From Cordilura impudica (lineage: Eukaryota; Arthropoda; Insecta; Diptera; Scathophagidae), in NCBI GenBank assembly GCA_963682025.1, contig OY821521.1, forward strand, positions 164,693,461 through 164,757,460: DNA of 64,000 nucleotides, written 5' to 3'. Every line of letters begins with the position of its first letter. The first letter of the stretch is position 1. The notes beneath the pieces were generated by a model, which ran no database searches, was not told where the DNA came from, and worked only from the letters and a program-made list of their open reading frames with translations. Made by a program: the position numbers and the translations under genes. Shown in pieces: positions 1 to 12,850 of this stretch.

Positions 1-608
1 GAATTTTTTGATGAAAAGTTACATCTTTAGGAAAAGGTGCATTTTAAGACATTAAAAAAAAAACAGTTTTTAAGAACACGTTGTTTTTCGAAAAGGTATT
101 TATTTAGAAAATGTTCTTTTTTAAGAAAAGGTACTTTTTTAAAAAAAAAGATACTTTGTAGGAAAAGATGCCTTTTTAAGTCATGTTACTTACTTTCTTA
201 AGAAAATGTACTATTTTAAGAAAATGAACTTTTTTATGAAAATTTACTTTCTTAGAAAATGGTCTTTTTATGAATCATACTCTATTAAGAAAATGTACTT
301 TTTTATGAAAAGGTGTTATTTTTAAGAGAGAAGGTACTCTTTCAACAAAAGATACTTTTTTTCCAAAAAACATTTTTTTTAACATAAGGTACTTCATTTA
401 ACCAAAGGTATTTTTTTAAACAAAAGGCATGTTTTAAAGAAAGCTACTTTTTGGAAAGAGGAATTTTCTAAGAATAGGTACATTTCTAAGAAAAGGTAAT
501 TTTAGAAAAGCTAGTTTTTTAAGAAAACTTATTTTTTTAAAGTAAACGTACTTTTTTAGGAAAATTTATTTATTAAGAATATTTACTTTTTTGAGGAAGA
601 TTACTTTT
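1..608 (+). repeat. 18-bp AT-rich satellite array, block 1
   Basis: Degenerate tandem copies of a unit close to GGTACTTTTTTAAGAAAA (18 bp) fill this stretch. Part of the unit (AAAAGTACTTTT) is self-complementary. The same unit in the same orientation resumes at 4289, directly after the inserted element that starts at 609, so blocks 1 and 2 were once one array. No gene is present. Confidence 0.85.
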
Positions 609-743
609 TATACCCTCCACTCCAGTGTGCAGAGGGTATATATAAGTTTGTCATTCCGTTTGTAATAATTAGAAAAAAAATTTTGGACCCCATAAAATTT
701 ATATATTTGTGATCCTTATAACAACCGGAGTTGATATAGCGAT

Positions 744-800
744 GTCCGTCTGTCCGTCTGTCCGTCTGTCCGTCTGTCCGTCTGTCCGTCTGTCCGTCTG
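744..800 (+). repeat. (GTCC/GTCT)n microsatellite
   Basis: Alternating GTCC and GTCT tetramers, the hallmark microsatellite of dipteran mini-me/DINE-1 elements. The matching tract of copy B, around 20653-20694, is shorter, so the tract length has changed since the copies separated. Confidence 0.9.
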
Positions 801-1508
801 TGGAAATCACGATGACGGCATCAATCGGGCAGCTAGGGTGCTTGTTGGCATAAAAAATGATTCACTAACATCCTGAAAAGTTTGCTATTTCAAATCGTCC
901 AAATCGGTCGATTAGGGCCCGAGATTTGAATGAAGAACTAAAAAAAGTCTTGAAAAAAAATTATTTTCTATGTTGTTCTTGTCACGATTACGCCCTCAAT
1001 AGTGCAGCTACAGTGATCATTTTTAGTGAGGATGATTCACCAAATTCATGGGAAGATTTCTACTTCAAAAATCATTAAAATCGGTGGAACAGGTCCAGGG
1101 AAATCTCTGAAAAAGTAAAAAAAAAATAAAAAACATGATATTTCTATATTGTTCCCGTTGTTATTCTAAATGTTGCATTGTTTTCATAGCTGGACTTGTT
1201 GTTTTTGTGGTCATTATGGTAATAATATAACAAAAACAAACCCTTTGTACATTTTTTTATCAAATCTGGTAGAACAATTTAAAAGTTTCCATTGTTTTGG
1301 CATCACTAAAAAAATATGTTAGATCATTTCCGTCATTGCCACGAGCCTGCCGGCAAAATTTCAGATCGATTGGGTCACGGGAAAGTGGTTAAAATCGATC
1401 CAAAGTTTTTTCGACAAGCAGACACGAGTTAATATAAACGGAGTAAAAATTCACCAACATCTAAAGCAAATAATTCTAAAATACCTAGTTGTTAATAAAA
1501 AAAAACAA

Positions 1509-2136
1509 TTGGGCAATTCACAATGGGTAATGTATCGTTGTATCTGTTGTATCGTGTATCACTTTACAATAGTGTAAAATTGTTGTTGGTAATTTTCACT
1601 GAAAAATCTGATACACGATCCAACTTCATTTGCTATGTTTAGTAAATGTTGTATATTGTATCATAACATATCAGTTCCAAGTGAATGCCAGTTTTTATGA
1701 AAAAGAAAAAACAAATTCATAGAATTTTATCAGCATAAATAATTATAAAATAAAATATGGCAAATAATGCAAATAACGCAAATACATCGATAAGTTTATT
1801 TATATAAAAATTAATGTTTATATTTTTTTAGTATGTATTTTCTCTTTCAGTACCAACCAAAACATTTAACATTTTTTTTTTTCATTATAAATTAAAATGC
1901 AAGAGGTACGTAACTAAAACTCCAGGGTATATCTCACGACCAAAAAGCAAACACTGACAAGTGTTTTCTCTTATACAAAATAGCAGAAGCGACGAAGCGA
2001 TCTTTCCTCGTTGGATCGAAAATTACTAAAGAAAGCGTTTTACAATATGAAAATACAACTGAGTGTTCACAATAAATGATTGTATTGTGTATTTCAATAC
2101 AACATACAATATACAACACCTGTTGTGAATTGCCCA
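1509..2136 (+). mobile_element. 628-bp TIR element (MITE) nested in copy A
   Basis: Perfect 14-bp terminal inverted repeats TGGGCAATTCACAA flanked by AAT on both sides (1506-1508 and 2137-2139). Copy B carries the same insertion at 19316-19933, while copy C has an empty site at about 55441-55447 with a single ATT. The 3-bp target duplication is therefore supported by comparison. No transposase is encoded. A 3-bp duplication would suit a PIF/Harbinger-like mobiliser, but that is inference. Confidence 0.85.
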
Positions 2137-4288
2137 AATGTAAATTTAGCAAAAAAATTTATGTATTAATTTATTTAAAGAGAAAAACACAAAAATAGCG
2201 TTTGATGTTGTATTTTTTGTGTGTAATATTTAAATATACATACATACACATATTAAATAATACAAAAAATATACATATATTATATATATGTATGTATGTA
2301 TGTATATTCATAGTAACTGCATGTTAGAAATAAATCGGTTATTTTATTTACATAAAATTCTGCAGTATTTTGTTGTGGGGAAAATACATTTCTTTTGCAT
2401 TAACAGAGTGTCACTTCATTTTGCTCAGCGTGACTATGCCACAGTAGATGGCGCCATAATTTTTGTTTGTTCTAATTAGCTTTGCAATAGTTATTTCTAT
2501 TTTAACATGAATGTTAATATTTTCAACTAGATATCATACAGAACAATGTTAAGAGTATACACGGGCTGGTCTTTTATTTCAAACGTTTTTTCATTATTCT
2601 TTTACAAATATGAACATAAGTTTGGCATATTAACTTTTTATTGTCTTTACAAAATAGAGTTACCGAGTTCGTCAATGAGTTTTTTGCTTACAAAACAGTT
2701 CTACATAGTTATATAGAATTATTATTCTCTTTACCTATAAAATATCTGATTGCGATTACATCTAATTTTTTAAAATTGTTTATAATTAATAAAGCATTAT
2801 TATTCACATAAATACAAAATTTCACTTTTTAAATTTTCCATTCAAATTTAAGAAAATATCAATTATAATAAAAACTGAAAATAAAATTTCCAATTATAAA
2901 TTAGAAAATATTAATTGAATTTCAGAAAATCATATCAAAACGTCGGAAATAATAATTTTAAATTTAGAAATATGTTTACATTTAAAAATGTTTACATTTA
3001 GAAAAAATATTGCCATTCAGGAGATATTAATAACTTTTCAGTACCGCGATTCAGTAACTTCTTTTAACGATAGTCGAATCGTAAAAAAAAAGAAAATTGC
3101 AAAATTATCAGTAAAATTTTTAAACGATATTCGCTATTGTTAAAGTCAGCTGTTGTTGTTATCTAAACGACAACCATTTTTGTGTTGTTTATTCAATCGA
3201 TAAAAACTTAAATTTTTAGGTTGAAATGTCGTCATACATAAATAAAAATCATGAAATAGTGAAAATATTTTGCTTTAATTAAAAAACTTTTTTATATAAA
3301 TAAAAAAATTAAATTCATTATTTCATTTTCAAATAAATAAACAGAAATATTAGTAAAAAAAATAAAGATATTAAACATAAACATAAAATCATCCTGTCAA
3401 ACACGAAGTAATTTGTTTTTTTCTATTCTTTGTGTTTTTCGCTTATTTTGACAGAGATGCCACTTCTTTACAATTTAAATATATACAAAAAAAAGATTTG
3501 TCAATATTAACTTAAATTCAATGAATTTAAGAAAACCTCAAATGATATTTAAGAATTGCTAACATAAAAATTGTTACATAAGTAAACGTAATTTTATGAG
3601 AATGTTATTTTTTATATATAAATTTTCACAATTTTTTTTGGATGAAAATTTTAAGTTTTTCAGAAAATAAAGATAACATAAAATTATTTTATTTAAAATG
3701 TTTGGGACTTTTCGTTTTTTGCGTTTTTCATCCCTAATTTGATTATTTATTATTATAAATTTATTCTCTATGTTTTCAAAATATGGCAATATTTTAAAAA
3801 AAGTTGAGAGAGCTTTTTTTTTTGGTTATTATTTTGTTACTCCATCCGACCTATATGGCCACAATGAAGAAATATTTGGCCAGTTAAAAGAAGCTATACA
3901 GCCATCTCCAATTAGCACGATTTAATGCATATAGCCACTCTACACAACCATTACCTTTGCAATGGAGGTTAGGGCGAGCTATTTAATTAGCAAAAACTAA
4001 ATTAAACGAGAAGTTATGTCACTATAACCGGAAACGCATGCATATAGGTATATAACCTAAATGAATGCCTATCAGCAACTACGATGACCAAAAAGCAAAC
4101 ACCGAAATAAATCCGAAATAATAGAAAAGACGAAAACCAACCCAAAGAATTTTCTGAAATAATTTGGTATTAAGTTTAACAAATTGTTTACTTTTTCCAA
4201 TATTTTGTTTACATTTATTATCAATACTCAAACCGAGGTGGAGGGTATCAAAGATTCGGCACAGCCGAATTTAACACTCTTACTTGTT

Positions 4289-4925
4289 TATGAACAGGTT
4301 GTGTTTTTAAGGAAAAATACTGTATTAAGAAATGGTAGTTTTTTGAGAAATGAAACTTTAAAAAAAACCTACTTGTTATAAGAGAGATATTCTGTGACTA
4401 CTTTTTTAAGAAATAAAACTATTTTAAGAAGAAGTACTTTTTATAAGAAAATTTACTTTTTTCAGAAAAGGTTTCTTTTTTTGAAAATATACTTTTTAAG
4501 GAAAGATACTTTTGTGAGCAGGGGTAATTCCTGAACGTCTACTTATTTAGAAAATTTAATTGTTTAAGAAAAAATACGTTTTAAGAAAACATTATTTTTA
4601 AAAAAAAGTTACTCTTATAAGAAATAGTACTTTTATAAGAAAAGGTACTTTTTTAAGAAAAGGTACTTTTTAAATAAAATTATTTTTTTAATAATGGGTA
4701 CTGTTTAAAATCAATATTTTTAGAAAACGAGTTTTTAGGAAAAGTTACTTTTTTAAAAAAGTACTTTTAAGGCATGGTACCTTTCTAAGAAATGTACATT
4801 TTTAAGAAAAAGCACTTTTTTAAGAAAAAATTTCCTTTTTTAATAAAAAGTACATTTCTTAAAAAGGTACCTTTTCTTAAAAGTACTTTTTTTTAGGAAA
4901 GTCTACTTTTTATGGAATAGCTGGA
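4289..4925 (+). repeat. 18-bp AT-rich satellite array, block 2
   Basis: Continuation of block 1 on the far side of copy A, in the same orientation and with the same degenerate GGTACTTTTTTAAGAAAA unit. No gene. Confidence 0.8.
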
Positions 4926-5713
4926 ATAGATATTATATGAAAAAGTTACAAATCGTATCTCAACCAATTTTGATCTGTTTACCACTTTAACAGTTCAATT
5001 TTCAAAATTTCTTTTTGGCTGATATTTGGGATTTCGATTAATCTGCATAAGAGTACTCCTAAATTAATTTGTTTATAAGATACGAAATGTAGCATTTCCC
5101 CCTTTTAACCCTCTCAGACCTGAGTAGTAAAACGATTGTGCTCATTGTAATAGCATATATGGGACGTTCTTTGTGAAACGGAACAACGCTCAGACCAAAA
5201 TCCGGCTTGATAAATTATAAGGATTTTGGGCTTAAAAAAATTTTTTTTTGAATCCGCTATCTGGTACCGTTAGGCGATTTTGTAAAATTTCGAAATGGCG
5301 GTTCATAATGGCGATTCAAAATGGCGGCTAGAAATCCAAGAAAAATCGAGTCTTCGGATCAAAGATTCGTGAAAAAAATTTTAAGACGAAGATTCGATTT
5401 TTCTTGGCCGAGCGTTGTTCCGTTTGACAAAGAACGTTCCATATATAAAAACTCTTTTTAGCAAAGTCTAACTTTTTGTAAGATCAGTTTTTGCACAAAG
5501 GACATTGGACGATTGTGTGCGTTAGGTCATAAGCTGAAAAATAATTCTGGCAATAAGTATTGCTTTTCTTTAATTTTATATTGTTGTATTAATTTTATAT
5601 TTCATATTCTTTTGAATAAAATGTCTTTTATTAGCTTTGGGTCATATGTGGTGACTTTTGTTTAAAAAAAAATTGCTGATCTTCTTCTTGCATATTAAGG
5701 TTCTTTATATTTT
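4926..5713. other. Gene-free AT-rich stretch with a fold-back
   Basis: No coding sequence is supported. It holds the fold-back at 5155-5446 and, at 5553-5650, a sequence repeated near 16286-16375 (shared words: AGTATTGCTTTTCTTTAATT and CATATTCTTTTGAATA). Confidence 0.6.
5155..5446. mobile_element. Small fold-back element (MITE-like)
   Basis: Imperfect inverted arms of about 37 bp at 5155-5191 and 5410-5446, sharing ATGGGACGTTCTTTGT and ACGGAACAACGCTC in opposite orientation. The interior has paired ATGGCGG words but no open frame. Target duplication was not resolved. Confidence 0.65.
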
Positions 5714-6877
5714 TATACCCTACTAGCAGATTCCAGCGCTCGAAATTCGAGTGCAATTTCTAGGCAACTTTATTTTTCAATTTACCCAATTCACAAACCA
5801 ACACTTAGACGGTTTTTTATTATTGTGAATGAAGATAACAAACTCATTAACAAATTTAGTAAAACACACATAGCAAGCATATTTATAATTTTATGTATGT
5901 GTTAGTGGCAACTTTACATGCAATTTACTCAAAATAAAGGAAAAAATTAAAAAATCTGCAAATCTGCAAAACGGCTAAAAAGAAATGCCTTTCAAATAAT
6001 ATACGTTTGGTCAAAATCGGGATAAAACGGTAGAACAAAACATCGGTCACAAGAAATCGCCTAGCCTATTAATATTATAGATAGCACTATGTGTTTTGGG
6101 TATATGACTTTGTGCTGCTGTTTGTAACTACCAAAAATATTTGACCTAGACCCATCTTTTATTATACCGATCGACTCAGAATCACTTTCTGAGTTAATTT
6201 AGCGAGGTCCGTCCGTCCGTCTGTCCGTCCGTCCGTCTGTGTGTTCATGTAAACTTTGTAATCAAATTACAGGTCGCAAATATAAATATATTTTGATGAA
6301 GTTTGGTACATAAGCTTCCATCGGCCATAGGATGAACGCTGTTGAAATTGGTGAAATTCGGAACATGTTCAGACCTAGTCCCCATACAAATGACCCCTAT
6401 GAAATCGACATAAATTGCCATAAGATCCAAATTATCATATAGATCTCAGTTGAATTGGGTTTGTATGCGTTTATTATATTCATTAATCAGTAGTCCCAAA
6501 ATAATACCTATAGTACAATTCTTAGTCTAGGCCCCATATAGACTTGCTTTCCCATCTTCACTTACATCTATCAAAAAACAAAAATTTTGCACAGATTTTT
6601 CTCAAATTTGGTTTATATATATTTTTGCAAAATATAAGTGATTTTACCAAATATGGTCAGGATCGGTCCATTTTTCGACCTAGTCCCCATATAAATATAG
6701 CATCCGATATAAACTTTTTCATATCTGCAGCCAAAAAAAATAGTAACAATGCCACTCAAATTTGGTTTATGCTCATTTTCTATATCAAATTAGTTGGACC
6801 GAAGAGATAGGGTCTCTAAGCCATGGTATAGGCTATCGTGTAGTCGATCTAAACCGATTAAAATATTCTTACTAGTT
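5714..6877 (+). mobile_element. Short DINE-1/HINE-like element, family 2, copy a
   Basis: Related to the intact copies at 54470-55259 and 61016-61806: starts TATACCCTA, has the GTCC tract near 6207-6240, and a decayed 3' hairpin then TTCTTACTAGTT near 6866-6877. It is split only nine bases from its 5' end by a Helitron at 5723-6081. Non-coding. Confidence 0.8.
5723..6081 (-). mobile_element. Non-autonomous canonical Helitron, copy 1
   Basis: On the minus strand it begins TCTATAATATTAATAGGC and ends with a 6-bp-stem hairpin CTCGAATTTCGAG, then CGCTGGAATCTGCTAG. Flanking bases are A at 5722 and T at 6082, the A^T target expected of Helitrons. Removing it rejoins the 5' end of the surrounding DINE-1-like element (TATACCCTA + TAGCACTATG). 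It encodes nothing. Confidence 0.88.
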
Positions 6878-8302
6878 TGCTTTAAAAGAGGGATAACTTC
6901 AAAGTAATGATTTTTCCCCCTCTTTTGCTTTGTTTTTTTTCTCATAAAATAATTCTCTTTTTAACAAAAATTTTAAAAGCATTCAAAGTATCACATATCA
7001 TGGCTTCAAAGAATGACAAGAAACCCCAACACAAACCAATTTATAATTATTTAACTGATGCTTGACTACAAATTAAACTCTAATTTCAGCCATTGTTCGA
7101 CAACCACCATGACTTTTCTAATCTTTGGGACATGTTGTTTCTGTTTATAACATTGAATAATATCAAACCATGACCCAAAAAATAGCTTAAGTGTCAAAAT
7201 TAAAACTTTTCCGAAGACTGTTTTATTCTTAGTAGGTAAAAACACAAAAGATGTGTGTTTAAGCTAAAATTGATTTTACTGAAAATTCATATCGATATTT
7301 CGTACACCTATAAAATGTTGGTAGATGAATATTATGACACTTAAGTTATTTTCGCGGTTAAGGCTTGATGTACGGAACTAACGTAGCTTACGTGCGTATT
7401 GTCATGAACAGGTTAACATCGACATAATTGGTACTTGTATTAGACATTTTATTACGCGATCTAGTCAAAGAATAACAAGTTTCGAAGCTATATTAACTAT
7501 AGCTTATTTTTTATATGGCTCATGCTTATCCGAACAGTTGATCCTAAATAATTAAAAAAAAACCTTAAAAACAAAACATTCCTTCTTTCAGAGCCGCATT
7601 TTGCCACTAACAAATAAGACAATAAATTCCTTCTATACACTTTCATCAATAAATTTAATATTTCTTATCTTTATAAATTAACTTTTATAACCCCTCAATT
7701 GTATTGTTCGAGGTCTACCTGTATTTAAGTTTTTTTTACGCCATAGTGTAATCTAAGAAAACTCATGCTTATTAGCAGGATTTTATAGCATGATTAGAGT
7801 TCTAATGTGAGTTTGATATTCGCATTTCTACTGAAAATGATTATTAATTGTTGTTGGCATGATTTTGCAGGATATTCAACATAAGTATAGAAAAAGTTTC
7901 TCAAGAGCATTCAGTAATTGTGAAATAAAAGGTGGGTGCTTTTATTGAAGAAGTTAAGGCTTGAATGATTATGAAGTTTTTGAATTTTGTTCTTTTATAA
8001 ATTTGTTTGTAATAAAACAATCTTGCGAAAAACTTAAAGATATTTAGATTTCTTACAATTTTTACTTTAAACAAGGGTGGCTTTCCACCTGTTTGTTTTT
8101 ATTTAGTTGAAACGTTAATAAGTAAACAAATATATTTTATCAGGTACTTTTTTAATAAAAGGTAATTTTTGAAGAGAGCTGTTATTTTTAACCCCTTGCC
8201 TTATGAATTAATTTAAAAGAAACATGAGTATTGAAACTATTTAATTTTAATGCAACTCTGTGCGGGCATTATCAGTGTTAATACATATTATATTTATATA
8301 AA
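6878..8302. other. AT-rich stretch, no gene seen
   Basis: No coding sequence or clear repeat structure, apart from two or three satellite-like units near 8140-8190 that foreshadow the large array further on. Confidence 0.5.
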
Positions 8303-8652
8303 CTAGGAGATTCCAGCACTCGAAATTCGAGTGCAAATTCTAGGAAATTTTATTTTTTTATATATCAAAGACCCTAAAGGTATGCTTCGCAATTCAACTC
8401 ATTTTAAATGAAGAAAACAAACTCAACACATTAACACAAACACATTAACAAATTTAATAAACACACACATAGCATTGTATAATTTTATGTATGTGTTAGT
8501 AGCACCTTTAAACGATCATAACTCCAGACAATGAAAATCTGTAAATCTAAAAAGAAATACCTTTCAAATGATAAATTTTTTGTCAAAATCGGGGTAAAAT
8601 TGTGAAACTTACAACGGTCACAAGAAATCGCATTGCCTATTAATATTATAGA
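8303..8652 (-). mobile_element. Non-autonomous canonical Helitron, copy 2
   Basis: Same family as 5723-6081. Minus-strand TC start (at 8652-8651), terminal hairpin and CTAG end (8306-8303), between A at 8302 and T at 8653. It lies close to satellite sequence on both sides. Confidence 0.88.
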
Positions 8653-8754
8653 TAACGGTTGTTTGTTAAGTATAATAAATTTGCTACTACTACTTTGAAG
8701 CATTTAAAACTGTGGCGGGCATATCCCGTCAATGTCGAATTTGCACTTAAGAGG

Positions 8755-11700
8755 TTAAAGAAAAGGTAATTGTTTAAGAAAAGGTACTTTTTTAATATAC
8801 TTAATTTACTTTTTTAAGAAAGGGCTCCTTAGAAAAAATTACTTTTTCTTAAACAGATACTTTTTAAGTAAACGCAATTTCTTCAGGAGAAGTAATTTTT
8901 TAAGAAAAACATCTTCTTTATGAAGAGGTACTTTTTTAAGAAAATGTATTTTTTTATGAAAAAGTATTCGTTTAAGGAAAGGTACTTCTTTAATAAAATG
9001 TTATTTTTTTTAAAGAAAATTTACTTTTTTAAATAAAGGTACTTTTTTAAGAAAAGGTACTTTTTAATAAAAGGTACTTTTTTAAGAAAAGGTAATTTCT
9101 GAAGAAAATTTATTTTTTGAAGAACAGGTACTTTTTGTAAAAAAGGTATTTTTTGTAGAAAAGTTTTTTTTTTTAAATCAGGTACTATTTTAAGAAATGG
9201 TACTTTCTTCAGAAAAGGTACTCTTTTAAGAAAAGGTATCTTTTTAAAAAAGGGGTACTTATTAAAATTTACTTATTTAAATAAAGGTGCTTTGTTTTTA
9301 AAGAAAATGTACTTTTTAAGAAATGCACTATTTTAAGAAACGATAACTTTTCAAGAAAATACTACCTTTTCATGAACAAACACTTTTTTTAATTTTACTT
9401 ATTATAAAAAGGCACCATTTTAAGAAAATTAAGTTTTTTAAGAAAATTTACTTTTTTAAGAAAAGGCACTTTTTTAAGAAAATTAACTTTTATAAAAATG
9501 TTATTTTTTTAAATGTGCTCTTTCTTAAGATAAGGTACTTTTTTTAAGAAAAGGAACGCTTTAAATAAAAGGTACTTTGCAAGAAACGCTTCTTCCTTAT
9601 GAAAATGTACTTTTAATTTAAAAAGGTACTTTTTCAAAAAATATACTTTCTAAGAGAAATAAATTTTTAAGAAAAGGTGTCTTTTTTAGAAAGGCTACAT
9701 TTTTGATATAAGATACTTTTTCCAGAAAAGGTACTTTTTTAAGAAAAGGTAGCCTTTTACGAAAATGTACTTTTTCAGAAATACTTTTTAAGAATAGATA
9801 TTTTTTTCAAGAAACGCAATTTTCTAAAGAAAATTTAATTTTTTTAAGAAAAGGTACTTTAAAAAAAAAGTACGTTATAAGAAAAAACCTTTTTTAAGAA
9901 AAGAAAGGTTAGTTGTACAAGAAAATTAAATTATTTTAAAAGTACCTTCCTTTAAAAGGTACATTTATAAGAAGAGGTACTTTTTTAAGAAAATTCACTT
10001 TTATAAAAAAGATATTTTTTTTAATGTACTCTTTTTAAAAAAGGTACCTCTTTAAGGAAAAGGTATTTTCTTATGATAAGGTACTTTTTTTAAGAAAAGG
10101 AACGTTTTAAATAGAAGGTATTATGCAAAAAACGCTTTTTCCTTTTGAAAATGTACTTTTTTAAAAGGGTACTTTTCTAAAGAATATTCTTTCTAAGAAA
10201 AATAAATTTTAAAAAAATTTAATTTTTAAGAAAGGCAAAATTTTTTATAAAACATACTTTTTCCAGAAAAGGTACTTTTTTAAGACAGGCTAGTATTTTA
10301 CGAAAAGGTGCTTTTTAAGAAACTGTACGTTTTAAGAATAGATACTTTTTTTAAGAAACGCAATTTTCGTAAGAAAAGGTACTTATTTAATACAAGGTTT
10401 TCTTTAAGAAAATTAAATTCTTTTAAAGAAAAGGTACTGTAAAAAAAACTACGTTATAAGAAAAAACCTTTAAGAAAAGAAAAGAAAATTTAATTTTTTA
10501 AAAAGGTACCTTCTTTTAAAAGGTACATTTATAAGAAGAGGTACTTTTTTAAGAAAATGCACTTTTATATAAAAGATCCTTTTTTCAAAAGGTATTCATT
10601 TATTAAAAAAAGGTAATTTTTTAAGAAATGGTACTTTTTGAAGAAAATTTACTTTTTTAAGAAAGGGCACTTTAGAAAAATTTAGTTCTTCGAAAACAGA
10701 TACTTTTTAAAGAAAGGCACTTTGTTCATGAGAAATGGTTTTTTAAGAAAAACTACTTCTTTATGAATAGGTACTTTTTTAAGAAAATGTATTTTTTAAG
10801 AAAATGTATTTTTTTAAAAAGATCCAAATTTGAGAAAAGATAAATTTTGAGATATGACACTTTTTTAAGAAAAAGTATTCGTTTAAGAAAAGGTACTTCT
10901 TTAATAAAAGGTTCTATTTTTAAGAAAATTTTGTTTTTTAAATAAAGGTTCTTTTTTAAGAACAGGTAATTTTTGAAAAAGTAGTACTTTTTGAAGAACA
11001 TGTACTTTTTGTAGAAAAGGTTTTTTGTTGTAGAAAAGGTATTTTTTAAAAAGCAGGTACTATTTTAAGAAAGGTAATTTCTTCAGAAAAGCTACTGTTT
11101 TAAGAAAAGGTACTTTTTTAAAAAAGGGGTACTTTTTAAGAAAATTTACTTTTTTAAAATAAGGTACTTTTTTAAGAAAACGCACTTTTTCAAGAAAAGG
11201 TACTTTTTTAAGAAAGGCACTATTTTAAGAAACGATAACTGCAAGAAAAGGCTTCCTTTTTATGAACAAACACTTTTTTAAATTGTACTTATTATAAAAA
11301 GGCACCATTTTAAGAAAATGCGCTGTTTTAAGAAAAGGTACTTTTTAAAGAAATTTCACTTTTATAAAAAAGTTTTTTTTAATGTACTCTTTTAAAAAAG
11401 GTACCTCTTTAAAAAGGTAGTTTTTAAGGAATATGTATTTTCATAGGATAAGGTACCTTTTTTAGGAAAAGAAACGACGTTCTAAATAAAAGGTACTTTG
11501 CAAGAAACGCTTCTTCCTTATGAAAATTTACTTTTTAGTTAAAAAGGTACTTTTTCAAAAAATTTACTTTCTAAGAAAAGTAAATTTGTAAGAAAAAGCG
11601 TCTTTTAGAAAATGTATTTTTTAGGAAATGCTACATTTTTAATAAAAGATACTTATTCCAGAAAAGGTACTTTTTTAAGAAAAGATAGTATATTACGAAA

Positions 11701-12850
11701 AGGTGCTTTTTAAGAAAGTGTACGTTTTAAGAATAGGTAATTTTTTAAGAAACGCAATTTTCTTAAGAAAATGTATTTATTTAGTAAAAGGTATTTTTTT
11801 AAAGAAAATTTAATTTTTTTAAGAAAAGGTACTTTAAAAAAAAGTACGTTATAAGAAAAAAACTTTTAAAAAAAAAAGAAAAGGTACTTTTACAAGAAAA
11901 TTGAATTTTTTAAAAAGGTACCTTCTTTTAAAAGGTACATTTATAAGAATATGTACTTTTTTTAACAAAATGCACTTTTATATAAAAGATCATTTTTTCA
12001 AAAGATATACTTTTTTTAAAAAAAGGTGATTTTTTAAGAATAGGTATTTTTTTTAAAGAAAATTCACTTTTATAAAAAATATATATTTTTTAATGTACTC
12101 TTTTTCAAAAAGGTACATCCTTAAGGAAAAGGTATTTTCTTAAGATAAGGTACTTTTTTAAGAAAAGGAACGTTTTAAATAAAAGGTATTTTGCAAGAAA
12201 CGCTTTTTCCTTATGAAAATGTACTTTTTATTTAAAAAAGTACCTTTTTCAAGGAATATACTTTCCAAGAAAAATAATTTTTTTGAAAATGTACTTTTTA
12301 AGAAAGGCTACATTATTAATAAAAGATACTTTTTCCAGAAAAGGCAGTTTTTTAAGAAAAGCTAGCATTTTACGAAAAGGTACTTTTTAAGAAAGTGTAC
12401 GTTTTAAGAATAGATACTTTTTTTAAGAAACGCAATTTTCTTGAGAAAAGGTATTTATTTAGTAAGAGGTTTTTTTTAAGAAAATTGAATTTTTTTTAAG
12501 AAAAGGTACTTTTAAAAAAGTACGTTATAAGAAAAAACCTATTTTAAGAAAAGAAAAGGTAGTTTTACAAGAAAATTTAATTTAATTTTCCATTAAAAGG
12601 TACATTTATAAGAAGATGTATTATTTTAAGAAAATGCACTTTTATATAAAAGATCCTTTTTTTAAAAGATATACTTTTTTTTAAAGAAAATTTAATTTTT
12701 TAAGAAAATGTAATTTTTTAAGAAAATATATTTTTTTAAGAATATGTACTTCTTTAAGAAAAAGTACTTACTAAACAGTACAGTACGTTCTTAAGAAACA
12801 GTACTTTATTTCAGAAAAAAATGTACTTTTTTAAGAAAAGGTACATTTTA
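8755..12850 (+). repeat. 18-bp AT-rich satellite array, block 3 (about 4.1 kb)
   Basis: Longest block of the GGTACTTTTTTAAGAAAA-type satellite. Units are degenerate, with frequent 1-3 bp indels. A higher-order pattern is visible: landmarks such as CGCTTCTTCCTTATGAAAA, TTTAAGAAACGCAATTTTC and AAGTACGTTATAAG recur at about 9600-9900, 10130-10470, 11500-11860 and 12190-12530, so longer blocks were themselves duplicated. Short open frames here are by-products of the 18-bp (6-codon) period. Confidence 0.88.

Larger units (their letters stand above)
609..4288 (+). mobile_element. 3.7-kb DINE-1/Helentron-like element, copy A
   Basis: Non-autonomous element with DINE-1/mini-me architecture: a 5' end starting TATACCCTCC, a core around 690-745 resembling the DINE-1 core, a (GTCC/GTCT)n microsatellite, and a 3' end with a perfect hairpin (ATTCGGC at 4254-4260, loop ACA, GCCGAAT at 4264-4270) followed by TTAACACTCTTACTTGTT. 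It sits inside the 18-bp satellite, with array on both sides. Copies B (16964-20830) and C (49294-56280) are in reverse orientation. No open reading frame of useful length was found, so it would depend on a Helentron in trans. It contains a 628-bp inverted-repeat element. Family assignment rests on remembered DINE-1 features; the boundaries come from comparing the copies. Confidence 0.8.

Noticed and set aside
601..810. Frame with TDGQTDRRTDGQ repeats (and equivalents at 20641-20850)
   Set aside because: This is a translation of the GTCC/GTCT microsatellite in the DINE-1-like element.
8755..12850. Possible CRISPR-like array
   Set aside because: Units are contiguous, degenerate and without unique spacers; the setting is eukaryotic.
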